Of a DNA stretch of 64,000 bases, positions 1 to 11,736 are shown one piece after another. The position numbers and the translations under genes are program-made. The DNA is taken from NCBI GenBank assembly GCA_032164245.1, contig JAVMKO010000010.1, forward strand, positions 28,222,189 to 28,286,188, in the 5' to 3' direction. Numbering within the stretch: the stretch's first letter is position 1; every line of letters begins with the position of its first letter. The notes under the pieces were generated by a model, which was given only the letters and a program-made list of their open reading frames with translations, made no database searches and was not told the DNA's origin. The DNA is from Sternotherus odoratus (taxonomy: Eukaryota; Chordata; Testudines; Kinosternidae).

Positions 1-257
1 GGGGGCTCCCGCTGCTTGCCTCACCCCCCCCCGCCCCACAGGGGCACACTTGCATGGCGCCACTGCACCCTATGCCTGGCTGGGGGGGGGTTCCCGCCGC
101 TTGCCTCCCCCCCCCCCCGGCCCCAGAGGGGCACAGTCGCGCGCTCCCGCCGCTTGCCTCCCCTCCGCCCCCCCTCCGCCCCGAAATTTCCCTGCAGACC
201 ACCCAAATTTTCTCACGGACCATCAGTGGTCCGTGGACCACTGGTTGGCGACCGCTG
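1..257. mobile_element. hAT element, one end only, cut by window edge
   Basis: The segment ends in the terminal repeat GGTTGGCGACCGCTG followed by CTCTAAAG. The same terminus and the same target motif bound the complete hAT at 61,438-63,173, so this is a relative of that family. The inner part is very GC-rich and holds about three imperfect copies of a C-rich unit of roughly 70-90 bp (CCGCTTGCCTC followed by a C run and GGGGCACA). The open frames through it are products of base composition, not genes. The other end lies outside the window. Confidence 0.7.
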
Positions 258-265
258 CTCTAAAG

Positions 266-3200
266 TAACTAATGAGTGGGGCTGGTGTCACTTGGAGAGA
301 ACACTGCCTAGCACTCTGGCACTGAAGTATACCCTTCAGGAAGACCTACTTGGTTCAGAGCTGGAGACCTGATATTTCAGTGTGCTTAAATCTATGCTCC
401 TCAAAGAGGAACACGTTCTATATTAGTTGTATATGCAATTTTCAAACAGCTAGCGGAAACTCAAGGTGCATCTGGAGTTAGTGAGGAACAGATGAACATA
501 CAGGTTTTGAGAACTTGCACTGTGATGTAAATGCATTGAGACCAGCTCATGAATAATTACTGACCACTGGGACTAAGTAAACCCCCTGAGATGTGCCACT
601 GGTACCGAAGTTTGATGGTATTCGTGCACCTTGCTAAAGCAGATGTTTGCAGAGGTGCTAGGCATGGTCTAATGGTAGCTCACTTTGAAAAGCTCTTTGT
701 AAAAGCTCAGTTCATACTGAAAGAGGGTGTAAGCTATTAATACATGATGAGCTTCTTTCTTTTGCGTTCCAGTTGGCTTGCACAAGTGTGTGTGGGATTG
801 GCTTTCCCTGCTCAAAATTCATAATATTAAATTAGTCAACAAAGCCTCTATTTGTTTGAAATGAATGCCAGTTAAATAAAGTAGGCTGCAACATTGGGTG
901 TGTGGCATTTATTAGGAGCAAAGGCTTAGAAGAAAAATGGTGTGAGGACAAAGCTCCCTATCATTCCAGTGCAGTGTAACTTGCAAAACCCCTTCCTCGT
1001 TAAGTAGTAGGCTAGGCTGTGTCCCTGCTCTTGCATAAACCCGAGTTGCATAACATGAATGGGTGTGCTGCAAATGTGACTGACAAAGAATTTCAAAGTG
1101 ACTAACAAACTGCGTTAGTGAAAATCCTGTGTGTGTTGTCGAAGAACTCGCAGAAGCACTTTCAAAGCTCCTTGTGCATCTTTTTTGTTTTTGTTTTTAA
1201 ATGGAAATGCTAAATTTAGTTTATAAGGAAACCTGATTTTTCCTTAAAAAGCCTAATATCAGACAGCCTTCTGTAAATTGTAAGCCCCTGCGTACTTTAA
1301 ACCTTCAATGGTTGCTGAGGAGAGGCAGTTTCCAGCCCTTTTTTTCTAACAGCAGCTTTACAAACTACCAAGAAGGAAAAATGTTTTTCTCTGGTCTGCT
1401 GTTAATAGCTAATAGCTACACCTGTAGTGTAACCTAACCCTTAGGAATAAGCAGTTTCCTGGAGGTGTTAACATTCCTGTTGTATTAAGATGCAAGCAGG
1501 AACGTACAGCTGAATGACTTCACCTTATTATTAATAAAGCACCCACCTTTGATATCACATGTGTCTGCTCGCACTGCAGTGCAACTTCTGACAGTGTTGA
1601 GTAAACCAAGAGCTTTGCGTTAAAATTTCAGACAGACATACAGGGGAATGGCTTATTCAGTGGAAAAGATGAAACTAAGGAAACTGATTTTTGAAAGTTG
1701 AGGTGATATTAGAGGCAACCAAGCATTTGAATTTCTTTCTATTTTGGAAATGGTGCCATTTCCCATCACAGAACATCCTGTCTGTGCTATCCTTAACCTG
1801 AAATGTGCATGTAAGATTTGTCTGGGATTTTTTAGCAGTTAATGTTTTTTAACCATGGATGTTCTGTTAATGAATCTCCTTTAACGGGGTGGTTTGTACA
1901 TTCTTTGCCTTGTGCAAAATTGGTTCCTGCTTAAGAGTGGTGAGGTTTTCTCACATACGAGAAAGAGGAGGCATGGGAGAGCTGGCCTTTTGGAATGCAG
2001 TGGGGGAAAAGCAGGAGGACTGTCCAACCTTGAACTCTTTACTTGGTCACATGTTTGAGCAATTATTGGAACTGACAGTGATCCACTTTAAGCAGTTGGT
2101 GTTACTGCTGCAGGAGCTTCCGCAGTTAGTTATTTCCCCCCAGTAATAGGATATAAAAAGACTAAGTTAACGTTCTGGGCCTCATGAGTACCTTTACCCT
2201 TAAACTTGAAATTATTTTATCCCCTACCCCAGCAACTACAACTGAAGAGAATTCAGCTCTTCCATTCATAAACATTTGCTTCAGACTTTAAAACAAACAA
2301 ACAAGCTACAGAACTTTGAGGGGTGAAATGATAGGTGAAGTTGCTTGGTTGGTGCAGATAGGATGAAATGGAAAACATTCCTCTAGTTTTCATGATAAAC
2401 ATAAGCTACTGTTTTGATGAATGTATCCTCATGCCACATTGGTCAATGTTGACCCCTGAATTAATCCTTAGAATAGAATTCGTTCCTGATGCACAGCAAC
2501 TTCTTTGCTCATGCTGACATGATTCACGACTACTTGTTTTTCTTTGATCACATTCAGTTCCATTGTACAAGAAATGGTTGAGAAGTGTGCAGTATGATTA
2601 CATTACCCTGATGCTACTGTTTATTTCCATCTTTCAGCTCTCCTCAAATAGGGTTTTCTTTGACAGTACTTCAAAACTAAAATCTGTTTATGCGTGTGGA
2701 TTTTGGAGCACTTAGAAATATCTGTTCTTAAACCAGAAGTATTGCTCCCTGAACAGAACTTCCCAAAGGGGTCCTTGTTGCACGCTGCTAGAGAGGAACA
2801 ATGTGCACAGAACACATTCTCAGAAAGCTGCCAATAACTTCCAGTACATGGGTGCTGCTCTGGTTCACTGGCCACCGCATGTCACATTGAGTCACCCATT
2901 TACTGTGATTAAAGACTAAGGCCATCTGCAAAAAATCTGGTTTGCTCTAGAGCCCCTGTCCTACTGCAGATGCACAAATGACTCTCTGCTCATCAGGTTG
3001 GCTGAAGTCATGTTGTAAATTAACTTTGTATGTGGAGTAATTTCAGAATTGTTGCTTCTGCAGCGGGTTAGTAGATGCTGGACATTAGCAGAGTTCCACC
3101 CTGAGTGGGTGGTAACTATTTGGGCAGAGTTAGAGCTGTAGTTTGAGGCCCTGAATTAAAAAAAAATAAAAAATCATAAAATTGTTGATTTGAGTTTTTA

Positions 3201-3395
3201 AGGGGGAAATGGCTGAATCTCAAAATCCCCTTGCTCAGACAATGCTAAATGTGGACTACTAACCCTGTCCTGGATCCCCACGAGTCTCAACTATTTTTAG
3301 GATAATGAGAGTAAGTGGTGTAGAGTACTTATAAACTTTAAAATACTTGGCAAGTAAAAAAACCAACTGTTACATGTTAAGCAGGTTTCAGCTGC
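266..3395. other. Non-coding, no recognised repeat
   Basis: AT-moderate sequence without a convincing open frame, splice-flanked exon or terminal repeat. Frames of 60-85 codons occur on both strands (for example 1,889-2,146 and 2,621-2,875) but none shows a domain. Most likely unique intergenic or intronic DNA, or repeats too old to recognise by eye. Confidence 0.5.
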
Positions 3396-3397
3396 AG

Positions 3398-3562
3398 TGA
3401 ACGACCACCTCCCAGTACAAGACATAAGTCTAAGCCCTGTCAGAGAGACCTGAGGAAGAGCCCTCTAGTTAGAAAGCTGGTCTCTCTCACCAAAAGAAGT
3501 TGGTCCAATAAAAGATAGTACCCACTTTGTCTCTCTAATATCCTGGGATGGACACGGCTACA
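3398..3562 (+). repeat. Penelope-like or related retroelement tail
   Basis: The stretch ends with the motif GGACACGGCTACAACAACAC. It carries CTGAGGA (3,450-3,456), a short complementary stem, then GAAAGC (3,472-3,477), the same arrangement as the tails of the Penelope-like copies elsewhere in the window. It is a 5'-truncated copy without coding sequence. Family assignment is inferred from this layout; a SINE or other LINE tail is possible. Confidence 0.4.
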
Positions 3563-4146
3563 ACAACACTGCATAAGCCCTATCAATCTCTCTTAGGTAA
3601 TGGACTTGCTAGTTAGCACATAGTTTCTTTATCATAGTAATCATTTTCATTAAACTGTCTTCTAGCCAGGCAGAAATAATTAGGGATTGAACTGCTATAA
3701 GTAATGTATGCAGAAAACATGCCTGCACACAACGATTCCAGTTGGTTTGGAGAACTGGAACTGGTGTAGGTATTGACCCACACAGAGCCTTTTTTGTTGC
3801 CACTCCTGGTGAATGGCAGTTTCCTTGTGCTGTTAATGTTGTGTGCTGAGCATCATGTGCCTTTTAGGGAGTACTAACTGCTCTTTGAATCAGATGATTG
3901 CTTCTTGAGCTGAATTTAACACCTGCCAAACAGCAACGCTTCTGGGGCCAATATTGAGACCCAGGCAAGGCATTGACCTTGCTACTCTTTTCAGATGGGG
4001 TGGGGAGGGGAGGAGGGAGGAAGAGTTGTGGAGAAATTCATGAAGATGGGTTTTGTGAAATTTGTCTACATGCTAAAAGTTCCCCTCTCTATGGCTACCA
4101 TGCAGTGTCAGATGAAGCTCTACTCTCTTCTAGAAAATGATCTGGT

Positions 4147-4344
4147 GGCTCATCTACATTTGAATTGCTACAGTGGCACAGGTGCAACTGCTGTAACACT
4201 TAAGTGTTGACGCTCCCTATGCCAACAGGAGGGGTTGGTAATCCACGTCCCTGAGAGATGGTAGCTTGGTCGAGAGAAGAATTCTTTTCGCACCCCTGAG
4301 TGGTGTAGTTAAGATGACCTAATTTTCTAGTGTAGACTAGGCCC
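4147..4344. mobile_element. Harbinger-type MITE
   Basis: Non-coding element whose ends read GGCTCATCTACATTTG and, in inverse, GGGCCTAGTCTACACTAG, giving imperfect terminal inverted repeats of the 'GGCTNNGTCTACACTA' kind seen in several other elements here. It directly precedes another MITE at 4,396. Target duplication is not clear. Confidence 0.5.
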
Positions 4345-4395
4345 GGATCTTCAGTTAGGCTGGAAGAACAAAGGAAGTAATGAGAACTAGTCGAA

Positions 4396-4702
4396 GGGCT
4401 GGTCTTCACTGGGGTGTGTGTGGGGGGAATCAACTGAAGATACGCCAACTTCAGCTATGTGAATCACGTAGCTGAAGTTGGCGTATCTTCAGCCAAATTA
4501 CCTGCCGTCCTCACGGCGGCGGCAGTCGGCGGCGCGCTTCCCCATCGACTCCAGCTTGCGCCTCTCAGCGAGCTGGAGTTCCGGAGTCGATGGGGGCGCT
4601 GTGGGCAATCAATTTCTTAAGTCTTCATGAGACGCGAGAAGTCGATCGCTAACAGGTCGATCTCTACCCGTCAATCCGGTGGCTAGTGAAGACAACAAGC
4701 CC
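4396..4702. mobile_element. Harbinger-type MITE with long foldback
   Basis: The ends are GGGCTGGTCTTCACT and, inverted, GGGCTTGTTGTCTTCACT. The start matches the first bases of the autonomous Harbinger at 50,028 (GGGCTGGTCCCCACTA), so this may be a non-autonomous relative. Inside, 4,434-4,492 is a near-perfect hairpin with arms of about 28 bp, and a second smaller palindrome lies at about 4,540-4,595. The flanking trinucleotides are GAA and TAA, compatible with a decayed 3-bp duplication. Confidence 0.65.
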
Positions 4703-6160
4703 TAAGAGTTGTGATTAACCCCCCTCTCTTCCTATTAGTTTTCTCTTCTAGTCTGTTTTCTTTTTTACCCATATACAGGTGCTTGTTCTCTGCCTGCTTT
4801 GCATTTGCCCTTGGAAGGAAAAAGCTTCCAGTTCTTACACCTACAAACCGGATTAGCCTTCTGTGTTCTGTCACTTCTCCCTTTCCTTGGTTGCTTCCCC
4901 CCGCTATTTCCAGTAATTATTTCCCCATGCCTCCTGAGCTACTTTTATGCTAAGACTACAGTACCAAATAACAGAAACAGGGGCGCAGGGCAGAACAGGC
5001 GGATGGCAAGAGTTGGAGGAGAACAAGAGGCAGAACTTTAGGGAAAATTTAGTTGTCATCTAATAGGGATGAGACCTATAGGAGCCGGATATCTATAAAC
5101 CTGTATGTTAACAGTTGTTAACAGAATAACTAACCACGTTCTATTGAAGTCCACAGAACTAGCCCCTAAAAGCAGCAAGGAATCAGTATCAGTAGCAACA
5201 GTATCTTTACATTTGGGAACAGTGTCTGAAGCTGAGTGTTCAGTGAAGTTACACTTTGGACAAAGGCTACCTGCTCTAAAAGTACTTGTTTTAGGGCACT
5301 TTATTGATGAAGATTGAGCTCTAAAACATATGGTGGCTTTGACACGCTGAGTAGATCCCTGTTCTCTGACCTTAGTTTTGTAGTATATAAGCTGAAGTAG
5401 TGTCACTGATAGCTGGCAAAGTTGCCAGTCGATTGTTTAAATTTAGTCTTAGGTGACTAATGTAGATGCACAAGGCAGTTTTGAGTTGTAAAGCTTATCA
5501 GAACATAGGCCTCTGCAAGGGTGAAAGTGATGGTTTGAGTAAAAACAACAGCTTCAGTACCAGTTAAATAGTCTGATATTTTTGCATTTAGGCAAGTCAA
5601 CAGTTGATCTACTCAGTATCACTAACTGATAGTGCTGCATATTTTTGCAGTTGGCAGCGTGCATCACAATTTCAATTAAAGTTCCAGACAATTAGCACTT
5701 AAGCCAGAAATTGTTTGAGTTTTTTGTTACCAGAAATGGAGTTTATTCGTGGGAATGGTTTTCTACCTAATGTAACCTTCATGTAGCATTTTTTCCTGAG
5801 AGCCAGTTAGGTGTTTAATAACTTGATTAGCTGTAATTAGTGTACAGGATACTTCAATACACCAGAGTATGCAAATAGAGATACATTTTTGTTCTGTTCA
5901 GATTACTTGGAAAAAAGCAGTGTACTAATTAACTTTTCTCAATTTGGTCTCACTAAGCATTGTTTTCTGCATTTTGGCTTCCCAAGCCTGGATATGAGCT
6001 CATGGAATGGTTTGTTTTAACATTACCCTTTTTAATGACAGTTCAGCCTTTTTAGGGCATCATCAAGAAACAGATCATTAGATATCGGTCACTGTAAGGA
6101 TTCCTCACTCAACACTTCAGTGCACCTGGTCCATCTACAGTAGAGGAAGAAAAAAGCTCA
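4703..6160. other. Non-coding, no recognised repeat
   Basis: No exon-like, RNA-gene-like or repeat-terminal structure was recognised. The 116-codon minus frame at 5,056-5,406 overlaps a 70-codon plus frame and has no visible domain, so it is treated as chance. Confidence 0.45.
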
Positions 6161-6162
6161 TA

Positions 6163-6372
6163 CAGGCATGTTGCATCTTACGCGAGGGTTCATTTCCACA
6201 TAAAGTGGAAACCGCGTATAGCCGAAACCCCATTGCCTTCAATGGCGGGCGAAATCGCCCGCTCTAAAGAAAGTTTTTATATTTTTAGTCTCCCCCCCCC
6301 CTTTTTTTTTCCGGACGACCGCGTAAAGTGGAAATGGCGCAAGTTAAATGCGTGTAAAACGCGACATGCCTG
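6163..6372. mobile_element. Tigger/mariner-like MITE, 210 bp
   Basis: The terminal inverted repeats begin CAGGCATGTTGCATCTTACG on one side and, inverted, CAGGCATGTCGCGTTTTACA on the other. They are flanked by TA dinucleotides, the target duplication of Tc1/mariner and pogo elements. CAGGCAT starts are typical of Tigger elements. A related copy lies at 34,767-34,980. There is no coding capacity. Confidence 0.75.
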
Positions 6373-6517
6373 TACTCAAATCCTCTTAAGGTAGCTCAAG
6401 TTGAACTGTCAGGGTGCCCCTTGGAGTAATTGTTAATGGCCCTCCATCTATGAACCTACTTGTCAAGAATCTGCTTGTCAAGAACAGCCCACTCGTGTGC
6501 AAACAAGTCATTTAGGG

Positions 6518-7731
6518 CAGTGGTTCTCAAACTTTTTGTACTGGCGACCCCTTTTGAACACTGAGCTTCTGACCGTGACCCCCTCTAGAAATTAAATTCA
6601 TATTTTTGATATTTAATACTGTTAAATACAAAAAGTAAACCCAATTGCTTAAAATGGATTTACCTTTTCTCACTGCTTTTTAAATTAAGACTAAAATACA
6701 TTTTTATTGAATTAAAAATAAGTGGAAAAGTTACTTTATTTTATTTATCCTTGCATTTTGCATGGTTTCATTGATTCAGCAGACAAAACTTCACCAAAAT
6801 GACATTGTGGTTTTTCAATACCAGAGGTGAGGATACTGGTAAAGCGAAGTTTAATGTAAGACTGGAGATACTTTTGTTTTTTTTAGCAGTTTTAGTAGTA
6901 CAACTGACCATTATTTTCAGCAGAAAGTTTGCACTTGTATGTGTGACTGTTAATAAAAGTACCTGTTCAGCTGCAAATGTTGTCTCCTTACCAGGGTCAG
7001 TCATAGGCATGGTGCCTGGCCAAACCTCTGTTTGGCCCTTTTGTTTGGAGGTGGAGCACCGCTGGAGGTGGCATGGAGTTGGGGGTGGAGCTGGGCTGGA
7101 CGAGCTTGGGGCCAGCCGCCCACCACATGGGCTGGATCGGGGCCGGTGCAGCAACTGGCCACCGGGGGTCGGAGGTGGGGCCAGCAGCTTGCCCCGGGAG
7201 AGCTGCAGCCTGCTGTGGGGGTCAGGGTGGGAGCCCACTGCCACCACTGGCACTGGGGTCAGGGCTGGTGCCAGCAGCCTGACATGGGGGTTGGGGTGCG
7301 GGCCCGCTGCCTGCCAGGATTGGGGCTGGGTCCTGCCGCCCACCAGGGTCAGGGCAGACCACCTGCTGGGATCGGGGCTGGGGCCAGCAGCCCACTGGCG
7401 GGTCGGGGCAGGAGCCGGCAGCCTGCCCCGGGGATCGCGGTTGGAGCCCACGGCCGGGGTTGGAGCCCTTGGCTGGGGTCAGGGCTGGCGCCCTCCGTCC
7501 GCTGGGGTCAGGGTTGGAGCATGCTGCCCGTTGGGGTTGGGGCCAGCAGCCCACCAGCGGGGTCGAGCTGGAACCGGCAGCCCGCGGGAATCGCGGCTGA
7601 AGCCGGCAGCCTGCCGCAGGGGCCGGGTTGCCCGCTGTGGAAATCGGGCTGGAGTCAACAGCCTGCCGCTGGGTTCGTGGCTCGCAACCCCCACATAAGC
7701 GGGTTGCGACCCCCCACTTTGAGAACCAGTG
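6518..7731. mobile_element. hAT (Charlie-like) non-autonomous element, 1.2 kb
   Basis: It starts CAGTGGTTCTCAAACTTT and ends TTGAGAACCAGTG, with a perfect 8-bp duplication ATTTAGGG at 6,510-6,517 and 7,732-7,739. The left third is AT-rich. The right part (about 7,030-7,690) is a G+C-rich degenerate tandem array of short units around GGGGCCAGCAGCCCACC. This creates long open frames in several reading frames on both strands (up to 299 codons), which are composition artefacts. GCGACCCC near both ends is a hallmark of this group of hAT ends. Confidence 0.85.
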
Positions 7732-7739
7732 ATTTAGGG

Positions 7740-8206
7740 CTATAAAATGTGACACATCTCTTTTATCTGAGATGTTGTGCATCCAGCTGAGCTTGGGGAA
7801 GGATGTAAGCATTTTGGTGCAGTTGTGCCTTTTGGCTTTTAGAGCTGGCTGTGGCTGCCTGCTTAGCAGGCACCTCTTTCCCCTGCTGGATCAAGGAGAA
7901 AAATAAGCCGGTGGGCTGAGGCTGCAGCAGAAAGTGAGGGACCTTGTACTAGTCTGCCTTGCTGCCTGCCCCAGGTCTACCTCTGCCACTAATTGCATAT
8001 AAAATGTCAGGCTGAGCAAAACAAAAATGAGCGATCAAGGCATTTGCAGCAGTAGTGCAGCTACACCGCACCATTTAGCGGTGCAGTCGTTCCCTTACCT
8101 TTCCTGCACCTTAGTACTGAAGGTACAGATATAGAAGCAAGCACCGCTCTGGTGCCTTACGATTCTGCCCTCCACTCCGATAAGGAGAGGAAGAGACTAG
8201 GGTCAT
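7740..8206. other. Non-coding, no recognised repeat
   Basis: Short interval between a hAT and a Harbinger MITE. No gene or repeat terminus was recognised. Confidence 0.45.
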
Positions 8207-8429
8207 TTAGGGTACATCTACACTGCAGCTGTGAGGGAGCCTTCCAGCCTGGGTAGATAGACTTGCGCTAGCGGGATTCGAGCTATCAAGCTAAACAATA
8301 GCGATGTGGACATTGTGGCAGTGGAAGAGGCTTGGGCTCTAAATCATGAGCCCAGCCCCAGGGGCTGAAGGGGTCTGAGCTCAGGTGCCTAGGCTGAGTC
8401 TCTTCTGGGGCAGCAGTGTCCACTAATTA

Positions 8430-8978
8430 ACTAATGCCTCTATTTAGCATTGGTGAGGCCTCATCTGGAGTACTGTGTCCAGTTTTGGGCCCCACACTAT
8501 AAGAAGGATTTGGAAGAATTGGAAAGAGTTCAGAGGAGGGCAACAAAAATGATTAGGGGGCTGGAACACATGATTTATGTGGCGAAACCGAGGGAACTAG
8601 GATTATTTAATCTGCACAAGAGAAGAATAAGGGGGGATTTGATAGCTGCTTTCAACTACCTGAAAGGGGGGTTCCAAAGAGGATGGCTCTAGACTGTTCT
8701 CAGTGGTACTAGATGACAGAACAAGGAGTAATGGTCTCAAGTTGCAGTGGGGGAGGTGTAGGTTGGATATTAGGAAAAACTTTTTCAGTAGGAGGGTGGT
8801 GAAGCACTGGAATGTGTTATCTAGGGAGGTGGTGGAATCTCCTTCCTTAGAGGCTTTTAAGGTCAGGCTTGACAAAGCCCTGTCTGGGATGATTTAGTTG
8901 GGGATTGGTCCTCTTTTGAGCAGGAGGTTGGACTAGATGACCTCCTGAGGTCCCTTCCAACCCTGATATTCTATTATT
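8430..8978 (+). pseudogene. CR1 LINE, 3' end of reverse transcriptase ORF2
   Basis: A 5'-truncated copy encoding the C-terminal end of a CR1 ORF2 protein, after the catalytic RT core. Two frames continue each other: 8,450-8,692 (motifs [25 protein letters not shown] and [13 protein letters not shown]) and 8,703-8,897 ([28 protein letters not shown] and [11 protein letters not shown]). They are separated by a frameshift in a G run near 8,665. A short untranslated tail follows, ending in TATTCTATTATTCT, the simple 3' repeat typical of CR1. The fragment is dead: it lacks the endonuclease and most of the RT. CR1 RT normally acts by target-primed reverse transcription. Confidence 0.9.
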
Positions 8979-8979
8979 C

Positions 8980-9303
8980 TAACTCATAAGAACATAATGA
9001 CGGCCATATTGGGTCAGACCAAAAGTCCATCGAGCCCAGTATCCTGTTTTCCGACAGTGACCAATGCAAGGTGCCCCAGAGGAAGTGAACAGAACAAGTA
9101 ATCATCAAGTGATCCGTCCACTGTTGCCCATTCTCAGCTTCTGGCAAACAAAAGCTAGGGAGGGACACCATCCCTGCCCATTCTGGCTAATAACCATTGA
9201 TGGACTTATCCTCCATGAATTTATCTAGTTCTATTTTGAACCCTGTTATAATCTCATCCTTCACAACATCCTCTGGCAAGGAGTTCCATAGGTTGACTCA
9301 AGC
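8980..9303 (-). mobile_element. CR1 LINE 3' end, opposite strand
   Basis: The reverse strand reads as a second CR1 lineage with the tail ending GGTCTGACCCAATATGGCCG and then ATGTTCTTA. Going inward it runs into codons matching the end of a CR1 ORF2 (the FMEDKSINGY type). It abuts the tail of the previous CR1 almost directly, so one probably inserted into the simple repeat at the 3' end of the other. Confidence 0.85.
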
Positions 9304-9372
9304 CTCCCTACTCCAAGTCTGTCTACCTGGGGTGGGAGGCTTAATCCCAGCTGTAGAGTAGACATGTCCTTA

Positions 9373-10265
9373 AGGATCTGGTTCTATGGCTTCATAGTGG
9401 AGACTTCCAGCAGCCATCCTGCCCCCTAGAGTCCCAGGGAAAAGGTCTTTCATCTCTCATCTCAACCACATGAAACGGACTGTAGCGTGAGATCTGTAAG
9501 GTCCATGCAACACATGGAGTTAAAGAAGTAAGGAGGAGTAGTCTTAAGCCATTTCAGCCCAACAGATATGCCCAGGACACATGAAGCATTTAGTACTTTT
9601 GTTAGGGGAGAAATTGGAGCATCTCACCTACTGCAGCCATGTGTTGCAGGCATGTCATCTTCCCGCTACCTAAGGACTAGGTTTAGGACCAGAAGGTTCA
9701 GCCCTTCAGATGCTAAATGGGCAAGATGGTGCTGCTAAGTCTCATCCACCTCTGGAAATTTGACTCCATCTGCCAGTATTGTGTGCCCTTTGGGCTAGGA
9801 CCCATCGTTATGTTTTACAGGGCATTGGACAGTGGGATCCTGGTGCACGACAAAGGCTTCTGGGTGCTGTGTTAATACAAATAACTAATAGCATTCTCTT
9901 CCCTGTCACACACCCCGGAGGCTTGTTTGACCTAACTGTCACAACTCCCAGGGAAAGGCATGATTCTGCTGTGTCAGATTGATCACCAGAGGCCTCCAGA
10001 TTAATGACAATTCAAAAAGAAAAAATAGGTGAAAGATAAATAGTTTGTTTGGAAAGACAGTACTTGGTTCAAAGGAGTGAGTAATTAGTGCTGCCAATTT
10101 GTTGGCCTAGGATTATGACCTCAGTGGGTGTATACACTAGTAAACATTACCTCACTGAGTGGCTTACAGCCCTGAAAATGAGCCACTGAAATACTAGTGA
10201 AACTGTCATTATAGGCCAAGGCTGCTGGCTGAGCTTTAGGTTTGGGGTCGGATGGAACAGGGATG
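9373..10265. other. Non-coding, no recognised repeat
   Basis: No gene or repeat boundary was recognised in this interval. Confidence 0.4.
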
Positions 10266-10273
10266 ATCTAGGG

Positions 10274-11110
10274 CAGGCATGGACAAACTTTTTGGCCCGA
10301 GGGCCACATCGAGGTTAAAAATTGTATGGAGGGTAGGATAGGGAAGCCTGGCCCTGCCCCCACCCACTTCCCACCCCCCTCAGAACCTTCAACCCATCCA
10401 TACTCCCCTGCTCCTGTCCAAAGACTGCCCCTTCCAGAGACTCCCCCCTGCACCCTGTCCGATGACTGCCCCCTCTCAAGACTCCCCCACCCCAACCACC
10501 CCCTGGGACTGCCTCCCATTTAAGCACCCCTGCTCCTTATCCCCTGACCGCCATCTCCTGAAACCTCCCCACCTCAACTGCCCCCCCCCCCGAACTCAAG
10601 GTACTCAAGGTGAAAAAACTGGTTTAGAATCCGTTGCCATTGCAGACTAGAAGAGAGGCAACTGATGTGAAAAATGGTTAGAACACTAAAGCTTTTTAAT
10701 AGATTAACAATCCCATTAGTGTCAAACGCTAACCAGAAGTCCCCCCTGACTTGCCTTGACCCCATCTACCCCCCCATCCAACAGATCCCTTTGACTCCCT
10801 GTCCCTTATCCAAGGGCCCGGCCCGGCCCAACCCCTCACCACGCCGCTCTGGCCTGCTGGAGCAAGACACAAGAGCTCGCAGCCCTGCCCTCTTTACCAT
10901 GCTGCTCAGAGTGGCAGGTTCTGAGGCCCGCCGAAGCCAGCCCTGCCGCTACAGCGCTGCTCCAGAGCGGTGGGCCAGAGCGCTGGTGACATGGTGTGCT
11001 GAGGCTCCGTGAGAGGGGGAAGGTGGGAGAGGGACTGGAGCAGCCTCGGGCTGGTCAGGAAGGGCCCGTGGGCTGGGCATGGCACGCGCGCCATAGTTTG
11101 CCCATTCCTG
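10274..11110. mobile_element. hAT non-autonomous element, 0.84 kb
   Basis: The ends CAGGCATGGACAAACTTTTT and GTTTGCCCATTCCTG are decayed versions of the common hAT ends CAGGGGTGGGCAAAC. The flanks ATCTAGGG (10,266-10,273) and ATCTAGTG (11,111-11,118) match at 7 of 8 positions. The interior is C-rich on the + strand, which gives spurious open frames. Confidence 0.8.
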
Positions 11111-11118
11111 ATCTAGTG

Positions 11119-11735
11119 CTTCACAAGCAGGACATCCATTCTTAACAAATGAAACATAAAGATCGTGATAGTTTCCATGGTAGCAGGAAGAAATGAATCT
11201 GCAACTTCGAAGTGAAGTAAGGGGAATAAAAGAAAAAGGAAGAACTGCCCTGCTTTGTCATAAGCCTTCCTCTTAAATATTCCAAACTAGAGCCTCCTAG
11301 TGTGACCCAAGACCATGTCCAGCCCAGTATATTCCATGTTTGTCAGCCATTCCAAGTCCATGGCTCTGTGCAGCCTATTACGTGGCACAGCCATTGATGC
11401 TCTCATGAGAGCTTTCGCTTCCATGGCAATCCAGTTGTCTTCTCTAAAGAAGTCTGAAACCCGGCAGGCACCTCCAGCCTGAGCCCAAATGTCTAAACAG
11501 CCATTTGTAGCCCCTCGGCCCGAGCCCTGTGAGCCCAAGTCAGCTGATTCAGGCCAGCCGTGAGTTTTTTATCCCTGTGTGGACATATCCATTGTGTTTT
11601 TAAACTATCATGAGTCACTGAACAACCTCTGAGGCGCATTATGCAAACCTGTTAAGTGACCGGCTTGTTGCCAAAATGGTCTCTGTGCAAACGGAATCCT
11701 AGGCTATTGCTCCATTTCACCCCCATCTGACAAAC
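11119..11735. other. Non-coding, no recognised repeat
   Basis: The minus frame at 11,287-11,538 (83 codons) has no visible domain. No repeat end was recognised. Confidence 0.35.
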
Positions 11736-11736
11736 A

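Larger units (their letters stand above)
8210..9369. mobile_element. Harbinger-type MITE split by two CR1 insertions
   Basis: The left end GGGTACATCTACACTGCAGC and the inverted right end GGACATGTCTACTCTACAGC form a terminal inverted repeat, and TTA flanks both sides (8,207-8,209 and 9,370-9,372). MITE sequence occupies about 8,210-8,429 and 9,304-9,369; the middle is filled by two CR1 copies in opposite orientation. TTA/TAA duplications are characteristic of PIF/Harbinger elements. Confidence 0.7.

Noticed and set aside
2621..2875. 84-codon cysteine-containing minus frame
   Set aside because: The cysteine spacing does not fit a zinc-binding motif and there is no exon context.
6799..7698. 299-codon open frame on + with overlapping long frames on both strands
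   Set aside because: It lies within a hAT bounded by an 8-bp duplication and is made of a GC-rich degenerate tandem array. Several frames are open at once, which is a composition effect, and no domain is visible.
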